Of a stretch of 14,859 bases of DNA, positions 7,689 to 14,250 are shown piece after piece (within the stretch, counting starts at the first letter, position 1; the number at the start of each line of letters is the position of its first letter). The notes below the pieces were generated by a model that did no database searches, had not been told where the DNA came from, and worked only from the letters and a program-made list of their open reading frames with translations. Made by a program: the position numbers and the translations under genes. Source of the DNA: Thermoleophilia bacterium (GTDB lineage Bacteria > Actinomycetota > Thermoleophilia > Miltoncostaeales > Miltoncostaeaceae); assembly GCA_017882555.1 (NCBI GenBank), contig JADGPH010000196.1, positions 1 to 14,859 on the forward strand, written 5' to 3'.

Positions 7689-9443
7689 CTACCGATCGGT
7701 CCGAAGGTTACGCACCGTCGAGACAAGAACGTCCCACACGGGAGGACGGGGAATCTGTGGCACGTTGCGTAGTCGATGGTCGGCCACCAGAACGACCGAA
7801 CACGCGCATGCCACGAGCACCAAGGCACTCGCCGGACCGATCTCCCCACGCCCACCCTGGGCGCTCGTCACGATGAGAAACCACGCCGAATAGAGCAGGC
7901 TGCGATTGATCTGATCCGCGACCGACCAACACAACGCGATTGCCGGTACCACCGCGATGAAGATCAACGCCACGAGGTGTCGTCGCCGGGATGCGGCCAA
8001 CGCGATTACCGCAGCGTGCGCCGCCGGTACCACCAGCACCAAGATGAACGGCCGTTCGACCCAGACCACCCCGAGCATCGCCGCCAGCGCCACGAGACTC
8101 ACCGCGACGTCGGACGCGGGAACCACCGCGAGGTGGGCAATACGGGACGCACTCAAGAAGCTCGTGACCAATGCGACGACGACGACTGCCAGGAGCACGA
8201 CGAGGCTCCGAAGCAACACCGGCGCGTCGCCAGGCAGCGGTACTTCACCGGCCGACATCCCCGGCAACAAGTCCAGCCGCGCAAGCACCGTGCCAGCGAG
8301 GGCAGCGACGATCCAGGGAAGGATCCGCCAGCCGAGCGCGGAGAGACCAAGCCTCCGACGAATCCGTGCGCGGCGCAGGCGCAGTGCAGCATCCACCGCG
8401 ACCGCCAGTACGGGAAGGATCACCAGCAGCAGCAGAATCCGCACCGCGACGGCGTTCAGCTCGCGACCCACGACGAATACGGCTTGGCTGGGGCCGGGAA
8501 TCTGTGGCGTTACGTCCAACGAACCGGCCAGCCCGAGCACGGAGTTGCCAACAACCGCAAGCTGACTGTCGTTCGATGCCGACGCACCGTAGGCGGGCGT
8601 ATCGGGGCGACCGCTGATGGTCACCGCCGGAATCCCTTCGGCGATTGCGACCGCCTGGTCGCCAAATGACTGTGGCACCGCGAGTCGCAGGAGCTGAGTG
8701 ATGACGCCAGGCTGCGGACCCGCCGTTCCGCCGGCGCGCAAGATTGCGGTCCGCGCCATCAAACTCAGATCGAGCGCCTGGGCGTTGTCGTGGCCGGCCG
8801 ACCACACCCACACGGCATTCCCGACCGCCTCGTCTGGGGCGTCAACGTTCACTACTGCGCCAACGCGGACGCCCAGCACCTTCGGCAAGAACCACCGCAT
8901 GCCCGCGTTGCCGACCGTACTGGCATCCAACGAGGCGAAGATCAGCGGACGCTGGTGGGTCGTGTTGGCCGACAACTGCGCCAGTGCGACGAGCATCCCG
9001 GTGGCGCTGGCGTTGCTCCGCACACCGGGTGGTGCATCACGGGGCGCCGCGATCACGATCGCCGGAAGTTGTGCAGTGCCCGTGAAGGTACCGGGCAGAC
9101 TGAGGTACACGTTGGTGCCGTGAATCAACCTCCCACGCCAGCGCGCGGCAAACGACTGTTGCCCGACGTAGGAGGTGCTCGTCACGGGATTCTGCGATCC
9201 GGAGATCCCGACGAATTGCTGATGCACCCACCCGGCCACCGCCCGATCCCCCGCCGATCCTGGTGCCCGCGTCACGGCAAGCGCCTCCACTTGGGCCGTG
9301 GCGCTCGAGACGGCGACGCCGCTGATCGCCGGTGGCACGACGGGCTGGGGCACGGCTCCGGGGTTCTGCAGCGTCAAGAGCACCGACAGGATTCCAATCA
9401 CGGCAGCAATCCACGTTCCCCGATAGAGGCGCACGTTCAACAT
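7689..9443 (-). CDS. Membrane protein with a degenerate M28 peptidase-like domain and C-terminal TM bundle
   Basis: This 584-aa protein has one N-terminal helix (~11-25), an extracytoplasmic domain (~40-325) and about eight C-terminal helices (~332-555). The soluble domain follows the plan of M28 zinc aminopeptidases: a residue ~60 start like V-T-R-A-P-G-S, then A-I-V-I-A-A-P-R-D at 128-136, S-N-A-S-A-T-G at 143-149, and S-F-G-D-Q-A-V-A-I-A-E-G-I-P-A-V at 259-274. The metal-binding residues look lost. The usual A-H-x-D reads A-P-R-D (P134 replaces His), D-N-A-S-G reads S-N-A-S-A-T-G, the Glu-Glu pair is replaced near L-D-A-S-T at ~172-176, and no His precedes the final N-D-S segment at ~291-293. 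It is probably non-catalytic. The ATG at 9443 is preferred: GGGGG lies just upstream and the first helix follows, unlike GTG 9473. It is first in the leftward block. The fold call rests on motif spacing only. Confidence 0.74.
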   Translation of the reverse strand: MLNVRLYRGTWIAAVIGILSVLLTLQNPGAVPQPVVPPAISGVAVSSATAQVEALAVTRAPGSAGDRAVAGWVHQQFVGISGSQNPVTSTSYVGQQSFAARWRGRLIHGTNVYLSLPGTFTGTAQLPAIVIAAPRDAPPGVRSNASATGMLVALAQLSANTTHQRPLIFASLDASTVGNAGMRWFLPKVLGVRVGAVVNVDAPDEAVGNAVWVWSAGHDNAQALDLSLMARTAILRAGGTAGPQPGVITQLLRLAVPQSFGDQAVAIAEGIPAVTISGRPDTPAYGASASNDSQLAVVGNSVLGLAGSLDVTPQIPGPSQAVFVVGRELNAVAVRILLLLVILPVLAVAVDAALRLRRARIRRRLGLSALGWRILPWIVAALAGTVLARLDLLPGMSAGEVPLPGDAPVLLRSLVVLLAVVVVALVTSFLSASRIAHLAVVPASDVAVSLVALAAMLGVVWVERPFILVLVVPAAHAAVIALAASRRRHLVALIFIAVVPAIALCWSVADQINRSLLYSAWFLIVTSAQGGRGEIGPASALVLVACACSVVLVADHRLRNVPQIPRPPVWDVLVSTVRNLRTDR

Positions 9444-9562
9444 CCGCGCCCCCAGGGGGGAATCTGACGGCACTCGCGCCGCTGACGGCTAGGATCTGGG
9501 CGACATCGAGTGAGTTGTCGTTTGGAACCCACACCGCCGATGCCCGCCGAAGGGTGACCGTC
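9444..9562. promoter_or_regulatory. Shared divergent control region between the envelope block and the trehalose operon
   Basis: These 119 nt separate the divergently transcribed M28-like gene (leftward) and treT (rightward), so promoters for both should lie here. No strong sigma70-type pair is visible. On the + strand TAGGAT at 9490-9495 has the TANNNT shape of actinobacterial -10 boxes, but the best -35-like match (CTGACG, 9464-9469) is 20 nt away, which is too far. The ribosome binding site of treT is readable as AAGGGTGA at about 9550-9557. That the region is regulatory is inferred from gene orientation; the elements themselves are weak. Confidence 0.4.
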
Positions 9563-10801
9563 GTGCTTCGCCAGATCAATGTCGGTGTCAAGTCTGTTGC
9601 CGACTACAACTCGATCGTTTCGCGCGATCTGATGACCGAGATCCGTGAGCTGGCGACCACCATCCAGGGCCTGCGCGTCTGCCACGTCAACGCCACCAGC
9701 TTTGGCGGAGGCGTGGCCGAGCTTCTGTACAGCCTGGTACCGCTGATGAACGACGTCGGGCTCCACGCTGACTGGAAAGTCATGTTCGGACGTGAGGAGT
9801 TCTTCAACGTCACCAAGGCGATGCACAACGCCCTGCAAGGATCCCCCCGCGGCATCACCCACGACGAACAACGGATCTTTGAGCGATACAACTTGCTCAA
9901 CGCGGGCGGGCTCGATGGCGATTACGACGTGGTCGTCATTCACGATCCGCAGCCCATCGGCATTCGCGGCAATACTCCTGACCTGGACGCGGCGAAGTGG
10001 ATCTGGCGCTGCCACATCGACCTTTCCAATCCCAATCCGGAGGTGCTGGAGTATCTGCGGCCGATGATGGCGGGCTACGACATGACCGTCTTTCACATGG
10101 CGCACTACGTCCCCCACGGCACGATCCCACCCGCGATGATCGTGCCACCCGCCATCGATCCGCTGACGCCCAAAAACATGGCCCTTTCGGCCGATGACGC
10201 AGCGTACATCGTGAACCAGTTCGGCCTCGATGCTGAGCGTCCACTCCTCGTGCAGGTCTCGCGCTTCGACCCGTGGAAGGACCCCCTCGGGGTCATCGAC
10301 GCGTACCGTATCGTCGCAAAGCAAGTTCCCGGCGTGCAGCTCGCATTGGTGGGCTCGATGGCAACCGACGATCCTGAAGGGTGGGAGTTCTACAACCGCA
10401 CGGTGGACTATGCCGCCGGGGATCCGAACATCTTCATTTTGTCCAATCTCAACAATGTCGGTGGAATCGAGGTCAACGCATTCCAGACTCACGCCGATGC
10501 GGTGATCCAGAAGTCCATTCGTGAGGGCTTCGGGTTGACGGTGACCGAGGCGCTCTGGAAGGGACGCCCAACCATTGGCGGCAATACGGGAGGCATCCCC
10601 CTGCAGATCACTGACGGCGAGACGGGGTACCTCGTCAACTCACCCGCGGACTGCGGGGAGCGGGTCCTCGACGTCCTGCACGACCACGACGGTGCACTCG
10701 AGATGGGGCGTCGCGGCAAACAGCACGTCCGCGCGGAGTTCCTGACACCACGACTGCTGCGTGATTGGCTGCGCATGTTCACGCAGCTCATGGGCCGCTG
10801 A
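9563..10801 (+). CDS. treT: Trehalose glycosyltransferring synthase (TreT-type GT4)
   Basis: TreT joins an NDP-glucose to glucose in one step to give trehalose, without a phosphate intermediate. This 412-aa protein matches archaeal and thermophile TreT in length and in every landmark I can recall. These are V-x-D-Y near residue 15, HVNATSFGGGVAELL at 41-55 (glycine loop 48-50), F-F-N-V-T-K then H-N-A-L-Q-G, HDPQP at 127-131, WRCHIDLS at 148-155, VSRFDPWK at 232-239 (R234 and K239 at the donor phosphates), D-D-P-E-G-W, and EGFGLTVTE at 321-329, which is the EX7E motif. GTG 9563 is chosen because AAGGGTGA sits 5-6 nt upstream and it gives the family's N-terminus; GTG 9554 and upstream codons are less likely. 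It ends one nt before the GT20 gene. The related GT4 trehalose phosphorylases are the main alternative, and sequence alone does not settle reaction direction. Confidence 0.9.
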   Translation: MLRQINVGVKSVADYNSIVSRDLMTEIRELATTIQGLRVCHVNATSFGGGVAELLYSLVPLMNDVGLHADWKVMFGREEFFNVTKAMHNALQGSPRGITHDEQRIFERYNLLNAGGLDGDYDVVVIHDPQPIGIRGNTPDLDAAKWIWRCHIDLSNPNPEVLEYLRPMMAGYDMTVFHMAHYVPHGTIPPAMIVPPAIDPLTPKNMALSADDAAYIVNQFGLDAERPLLVQVSRFDPWKDPLGVIDAYRIVAKQVPGVQLALVGSMATDDPEGWEFYNRTVDYAAGDPNIFILSNLNNVGGIEVNAFQTHADAVIQKSIREGFGLTVTEALWKGRPTIGGNTGGIPLQITDGETGYLVNSPADCGERVLDVLHDHDGALEMGRRGKQHVRAEFLTPRLLRDWLRMFTQLMGR

Positions 10802-10802
10802 G

Positions 10803-12323
10803 ATGACAACTTCGGATACCCCACGCGCCGATGAGCAGGTGATTCTGGTCTCAAATCGCGGCCCAGTGACATTCCACACGGATGACAACGGCGACCAAAT
10901 CATGGTTCCGGGTGGTGGTGGCTTGGTCACCGCGCTGTCGGGGCTCGTTGAGCTGACTCCGGTGGTGTGGATCTCGGCCGCGATCTCCGACGACGACGCG
11001 CGGATTCAACGCGCGGCCGGCAATGCGCCGATTCCGATTCCCGGACGAGGCACCCGCACCACCAGTCGGTTCGTGCTTATCAAGCGCGAGGTCTACGACC
11101 AGTACTACAACGTCATCGCGAACCCGATGCTGTGGTTCATCCAGCACTATCTGTGGAACCTCTCGCGCGCACCCGACATCCGCCAGAACGAGCTCGATGC
11201 ATGGGAACTGGGATATCAGGTCGCCAATCGGCGCTTTGCCGAAGTGGTCTCCCAAGAGCTCTCACGGCGCCCCGATGCCACCGTGATGCTCCACGACTAC
11301 CACCTCTACACGGCACCTGGGGTCATCCGAGAAGCGCACCCCGACGCGTTCCTGCATTTCTTTGTGCACATTCCGTGGAGTCAGCCGGACTACTGGCGCG
11401 TGCTGCCGAACCATATTCGCGAAGCGGTCCTTGAAGGGCTACTCGCGAACGACATCATCGCGTTTCACACGGCGCGGTATGCGCGCAACTTCTTGCTGTG
11501 CTGCGAGGACCTGCTCGGATTGCGGGTCGACTACGATCAGCGCCTCGTCCAATGGCAAGGGCGCGATGTCTGGATTCGCTCGTATCCGATCTCGGTAAAC
11601 GCACCCACGTTCGAGGCCATCGCCGCGTCACCGGAAGTCGCCGCGGAAGAAGCACCCATCCTGCGGCGGCGGCGGACCTACCTGATTGTCCGCGTCGATC
11701 GCGTCGACCTCTCGAAGAATGCCATTCGCGGGTTCGTCGCATTCGACGTCTTCCTCGACCGGTATCCGGAGTTCGCCGAGGAAATCACGTTCTTTGCACT
11801 CCTGCAGCCGTCCCGGCAAGACGTGCCGGAATACGTCGAGTACCTCGACAAGATCCGCGAGGTCGTCTCGAGGATCAACACCAAGCACGGGAATACCGAC
11901 TGGATGCCGATCGACCTGCGCATCCAATCGAACATGGCGCAAGCGGTCGCTGCGTACAAGCACTTCGACGTCCTGATGGTCAACGCCATCTACGACGGGA
12001 TGAACCTCGTCGCCAAGGAAGGCCCTTTGATCAACGAGCGCAACGGGGTGATGATCTTGAGCGAGAACACCGGTGCACACGAAGAACTCGGTTCGTTTGC
12101 CCTCTCGGTCAATCCGTTCGACATCGAAGATCAGGCGGAGGCGATCTACAAGGCCCTCACCATGCCCCTCGACGAGCGCAGCGAGCGGCTCAACCACATC
12201 AAGCGCATCGTGCGCGAGAACGACATCGAGAAGTGGATGAACGCGCAGCAAGTCGATATCGCCGCCAAGCGCGACCACGATCAGGACAACCGGGCCCGTG
12301 CGTCGAACATGACCGATGACTGA
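10803..12323 (+). CDS. otsA: GT20 trehalose-6-phosphate synthase-type enzyme (OtsA-like, divergent subgroup)
   Basis: OtsA makes trehalose 6-phosphate from a nucleotide-glucose and glucose 6-phosphate. The 506-aa protein keeps the catalytic frame: SNRGP at 17-21 (R19), the G37-G40 loop, Y-D-Q-Y-Y then L-W111, HDYHL at 164-168, HIP at 189-191, R300 and K305 of the donor-binding motif, P-S-R338, and DGMNLVAKE from D398. Several flanking residues differ from E. coli OtsA. VDRVDLSKN replaces E-R-L-D-Y-S-K-G, HIPWSQPDYW replaces H-I-P-F-P-T-P, and A-I-Y-D-G-M-N replaces P-L-R-D-G-M-N. It is slightly longer than the ~474-aa E. coli enzyme, with a charged C-terminal tail. ATG 10803 follows the treT stop by one nt (TGAGATG), so the pair is probably translationally coupled. 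No OtsB phosphatase lies in the window. Another acceptor, as in glucosylglycerol-phosphate synthases, cannot be excluded. GT20 membership is firm; the exact product is less so. Confidence 0.9.
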   Translation: MTTSDTPRADEQVILVSNRGPVTFHTDDNGDQIMVPGGGGLVTALSGLVELTPVVWISAAISDDDARIQRAAGNAPIPIPGRGTRTTSRFVLIKREVYDQYYNVIANPMLWFIQHYLWNLSRAPDIRQNELDAWELGYQVANRRFAEVVSQELSRRPDATVMLHDYHLYTAPGVIREAHPDAFLHFFVHIPWSQPDYWRVLPNHIREAVLEGLLANDIIAFHTARYARNFLLCCEDLLGLRVDYDQRLVQWQGRDVWIRSYPISVNAPTFEAIAASPEVAAEEAPILRRRRTYLIVRVDRVDLSKNAIRGFVAFDVFLDRYPEFAEEITFFALLQPSRQDVPEYVEYLDKIREVVSRINTKHGNTDWMPIDLRIQSNMAQAVAAYKHFDVLMVNAIYDGMNLVAKEGPLINERNGVMILSENTGAHEELGSFALSVNPFDIEDQAEAIYKALTMPLDERSERLNHIKRIVRENDIEKWMNAQQVDIAAKRDHDQDNRARASNMTDD

Positions 12324-12813
12324 CCTGTCGCATCTCAACAATCGCGGCGAGGCCCGGATGGTCGGCGTCGGACATAAGCCGAGCGTCGCACGGATCGCAG
12401 TTGCCGAGGCCCGCATGCGGGTCGCGCCGGCAACCGCCGCTGCCATCCTCGACGGGCGTGTGCCGAAAGGCGATGTCGGAGCGGTCGCGCGAATCGCTGG
12501 TATCGCGGCGGCAAAGCGCACACCGGACCTGATCATGCTGTGCCACCCTCTGCCGATCGATGGGGCACAGTTGGACGTACACGTCGACCCCAGCGGGCTG
12601 ATTACGCTGACTAGCACCGTCCACACCACCGCGCGTACGGGTGTCGAGATGGAGGCACTCACCGCCGTGAGCATCGCCGCCCTCAACGTCTACGACATGG
12701 TCAAGGGAACCGACCCGGGTCCGGTAATCGAACAGATTCGCCTGGTCTCAAAGCACAAGGCCTCGACGTTGCACGACACCCCAATCTCGCCTGGGACAAC
12801 ACAACCTCGCTAG
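12316..12813 (+). CDS. moaC: Cyclic pyranopterin monophosphate synthase MoaC
   Basis: MoaC converts the 3',8-cyclo-GTP product made by MoaA into cyclic pyranopterin monophosphate in molybdenum cofactor synthesis. The 165-aa length is normal. The family signature is complete: ARMVGVG near 13-19, K51-G-D-V, ARIAGIAAAKRT at 58-69, LCHPLPI with H77, T-G-V-E-M-E-A-L-T-A-V-S at 108-119 (E111, E113), and YDMVK at 126-130 (D127, K130). The lysine, histidine and aspartate positions expected from E. coli MoaC are therefore present. The ATG lies inside the end of the GT20 gene (8-nt overlap), which implies coupled translation. No other Mo-cofactor gene is in the window, so its place in a trehalose operon is unusual. 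The last ~15 residues are Pro/Thr-rich and poorly conserved. Confidence 0.97.
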   Translation: MTDLSHLNNRGEARMVGVGHKPSVARIAVAEARMRVAPATAAAILDGRVPKGDVGAVARIAGIAAAKRTPDLIMLCHPLPIDGAQLDVHVDPSGLITLTSTVHTTARTGVEMEALTAVSIAALNVYDMVKGTDPGPVIEQIRLVSKHKASTLHDTPISPGTTQPR

Positions 12814-12826
12814 CCTGCTTTCGACG

Positions 12827-13966
12827 ATGACCCCACCCTTGGAAATCTCCGCCGCAGCCCCCGCGCGACCGCCCATTGACAACATCCTCGCCGGAGTCGC
12901 GCGCCGTCAAGCGCAAGGGTTCGATGCGGTCTGGTGGGCCGACCATCTTCTGCACTGGTTTCCGACCTCCATCTGGACACCGGATCTCGTCCCGCAGGCC
13001 GCCGCCCAGGTAAGCCCACATGTGTGGATGGATCCCTTCGCGCTGATCGCAGCGAGCGCAGCGGCCGCGCCGAGCCTCCGCTTCGGCGTCGGTGTCACTG
13101 ACCTGGTGCGGCGGCACCCAGCGGCGCTGGCACAAACGGCACTCACGCTCGACCACATCACACACGGGCGCTTCATCCTCGGGGTGGGCACGGGCGAGTC
13201 CCTGAACCTCAGCCCGCTCGGTCTGACCAACGAACACCCGGTAGGGCGGCTTGAAGAGGGACTGACCGCGATGCGGCTGTTGTTTGGCACCCCCGAGGAG
13301 GTCGACTTCGATGGAGCACACATCACGCTGCGCGGAGTTGCTCTCGGCCTGCGGCCGTTCGGTGACCGGCCTCCGCCCATCTGGATCGCCGCCCATGGAC
13401 CGCGCGGGCTCGCCCTTGCGGGGCGACTTGGAGACGGCTGGCTCCCCCTCTGCCCTGAACCGGGCGCATACGCTGCGATGTGGGAGCAGGTCCGGGCCTC
13501 CGCACGATCCGCCGGACGACCGGACGGCGCGGTCACGCCCGGCTGCTATACCCGAGTGGTGATCGCCGACGACGACGCCTCCGCGCAGCGCACCGCATTG
13601 AGATCGCTGCTGTTGCGGTTCATCACTCTGACTGCACCCGCAGAGGCATTCGAACGGCACGGCTATGAACATCCGCTCGGGGCCGGTGTGGTCGGCCTGA
13701 CCAGCTTTGTCCCATCGGGCCTCAGTCGGGAGGATGCCTTGCGACTGGCCGCGGGGGTTCCTGATTCCGTGATCTTGGACACGGTAGTCGCCGGCAGCCC
13801 GACCACAATCGCCGTGCGTTTGGGGAAGATCGCCGTCGCAGGCGCGCGTCACCTGCAGATTGTCAACATGACACCGCTCGCGGATCCCAGCCAGGCGGCC
13901 GCGAGCGAACGGCTCCTCGGCGAGGCCATCACCGATCTGCGTCGCGCGGTTGGGAGCCCTCAATAG
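12827..13966 (+). CDS. LLM-class F420-dependent oxidoreductase, phthiodiolone ketoreductase-like
   Basis: This 379-aa TIM-barrel enzyme belongs to the luciferase-like superfamily that uses coenzyme F420 (or FMN). W-W-A-D39-H40-L at 36-41 with W44 matches the cofactor-site Asp-His and catalytic Trp arrangement of F420-dependent glucose-6-phosphate dehydrogenase. GRFILGVGTGE at 114-124 and WIAAHGPRGLALAGRLGDGW (~184-203) are superfamily-typical. From memory, the closest match is mycobacterial phthiodiolone ketoreductase (Rv2951c): both share G-V-x-V-T-D-x-x-R-R, W-x-A-A-H-G-P-R, and an R-H-G-x-E-H-P-x-G-A segment near residues 271-280. In mycobacteria that enzyme reduces a keto lipid; here the substrate is unknown. 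ATG 12827 is 13 nt after moaC with no good ribosome binding site, so coupling to moaC is likely. It is the last gene of the operon, with a 284-nt gap behind it. Family is sure; the specific reaction is not. Confidence 0.88.
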   Translation: MTPPLEISAAAPARPPIDNILAGVARRQAQGFDAVWWADHLLHWFPTSIWTPDLVPQAAAQVSPHVWMDPFALIAASAAAAPSLRFGVGVTDLVRRHPAALAQTALTLDHITHGRFILGVGTGESLNLSPLGLTNEHPVGRLEEGLTAMRLLFGTPEEVDFDGAHITLRGVALGLRPFGDRPPPIWIAAHGPRGLALAGRLGDGWLPLCPEPGAYAAMWEQVRASARSAGRPDGAVTPGCYTRVVIADDDASAQRTALRSLLLRFITLTAPAEAFERHGYEHPLGAGVVGLTSFVPSGLSREDALRLAAGVPDSVILDTVVAGSPTTIAVRLGKIAVAGARHLQIVNMTPLADPSQAAASERLLGEAITDLRRAVGSPQ

Positions 13967-14250
13967 GCCCGTTCGCCACGGCTCGACGCACGACCGTCTC
14001 CGTGCGCCGATGGGAGTGCGGGGGCCCGTACCGACGGGCGTCAGGGCCTCCAGCGACGACGTCCGTCCACGGGGCCCTCGGCAGACGTCACCGCCGTGCG
14101 CGCGACACCTACAGCGCCGGATAAGCTGCGCCCCGTGCGTTCGCGCGATTCCGACCGGGGATGGGGGTTCTCAGTGCAGGACGGGTGCCTCGCGCCGCGA
14201 TCCAGTGCCCACCCATGGACGGCGTGCCAGCGCGATCACGCGGGTTTCGC
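13967..14250. other. Non-coding gap downstream of the operon
   Basis: These 284 nt carry no convincing gene on either strand; the antisense frame over part of it is a compositional shadow of the next gene. Visible elements are a perfect 6-bp hairpin at 14024-14039 and two GACGTC palindromes at 14058-14063 and 14084-14089 flanking a GGGCCC at 14072-14077. A TAAGCT at 14122-14127 has the shape of an actinobacterial -10 box but lacks a convincing -35. The region probably ends the preceding operon and starts the next gene. Confidence 0.5.
14024..14039 (+). terminator. Small GC hairpin, possible terminator
   Basis: GCCCGT and ACGGGC form a perfect 6-bp inverted repeat around a 4-nt ACCG loop, 57 nt after the oxidoreductase stop codon. 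There is no following T-run, so it is not a classical intrinsic terminator. T-poor hairpins are common after genes in high-GC actinobacteria, but chance hairpins are also frequent at this base composition. Confidence 0.22.

Noticed and set aside
7776..8669. 297-codon + strand frame opposite the M28-like gene
   Set aside because: The product is dominated by Arg, Gln, His and Asp repeats with no fold signature. The reverse strand has membrane helices and M28-like motifs.
7689..9443. Annotation as an active M28 aminopeptidase
   Set aside because: The expected zinc-binding His, Asp and Glu positions are substituted, so an active peptidase call is not supported.
9437..10492. 351-codon antisense open frame opposite treT
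   Set aside because: It mirrors a strongly conserved gene, has a His/Val/Asp-biased composition without motifs, and would run across the divergent control region.
11628..12686. 352-codon antisense open frame spanning the GT20-moaC junction
   Set aside because: It crosses two confidently identified genes and shows no domain; it is a shadow frame.
12701..13963. 420-codon antisense open frame opposite the F420 oxidoreductase
   Set aside because: The + strand has clear family motifs along its whole length. The antisense product is low-complexity, rich in Arg, Gly and Asp with no recognisable domain, as expected from codon bias in GC-rich DNA.
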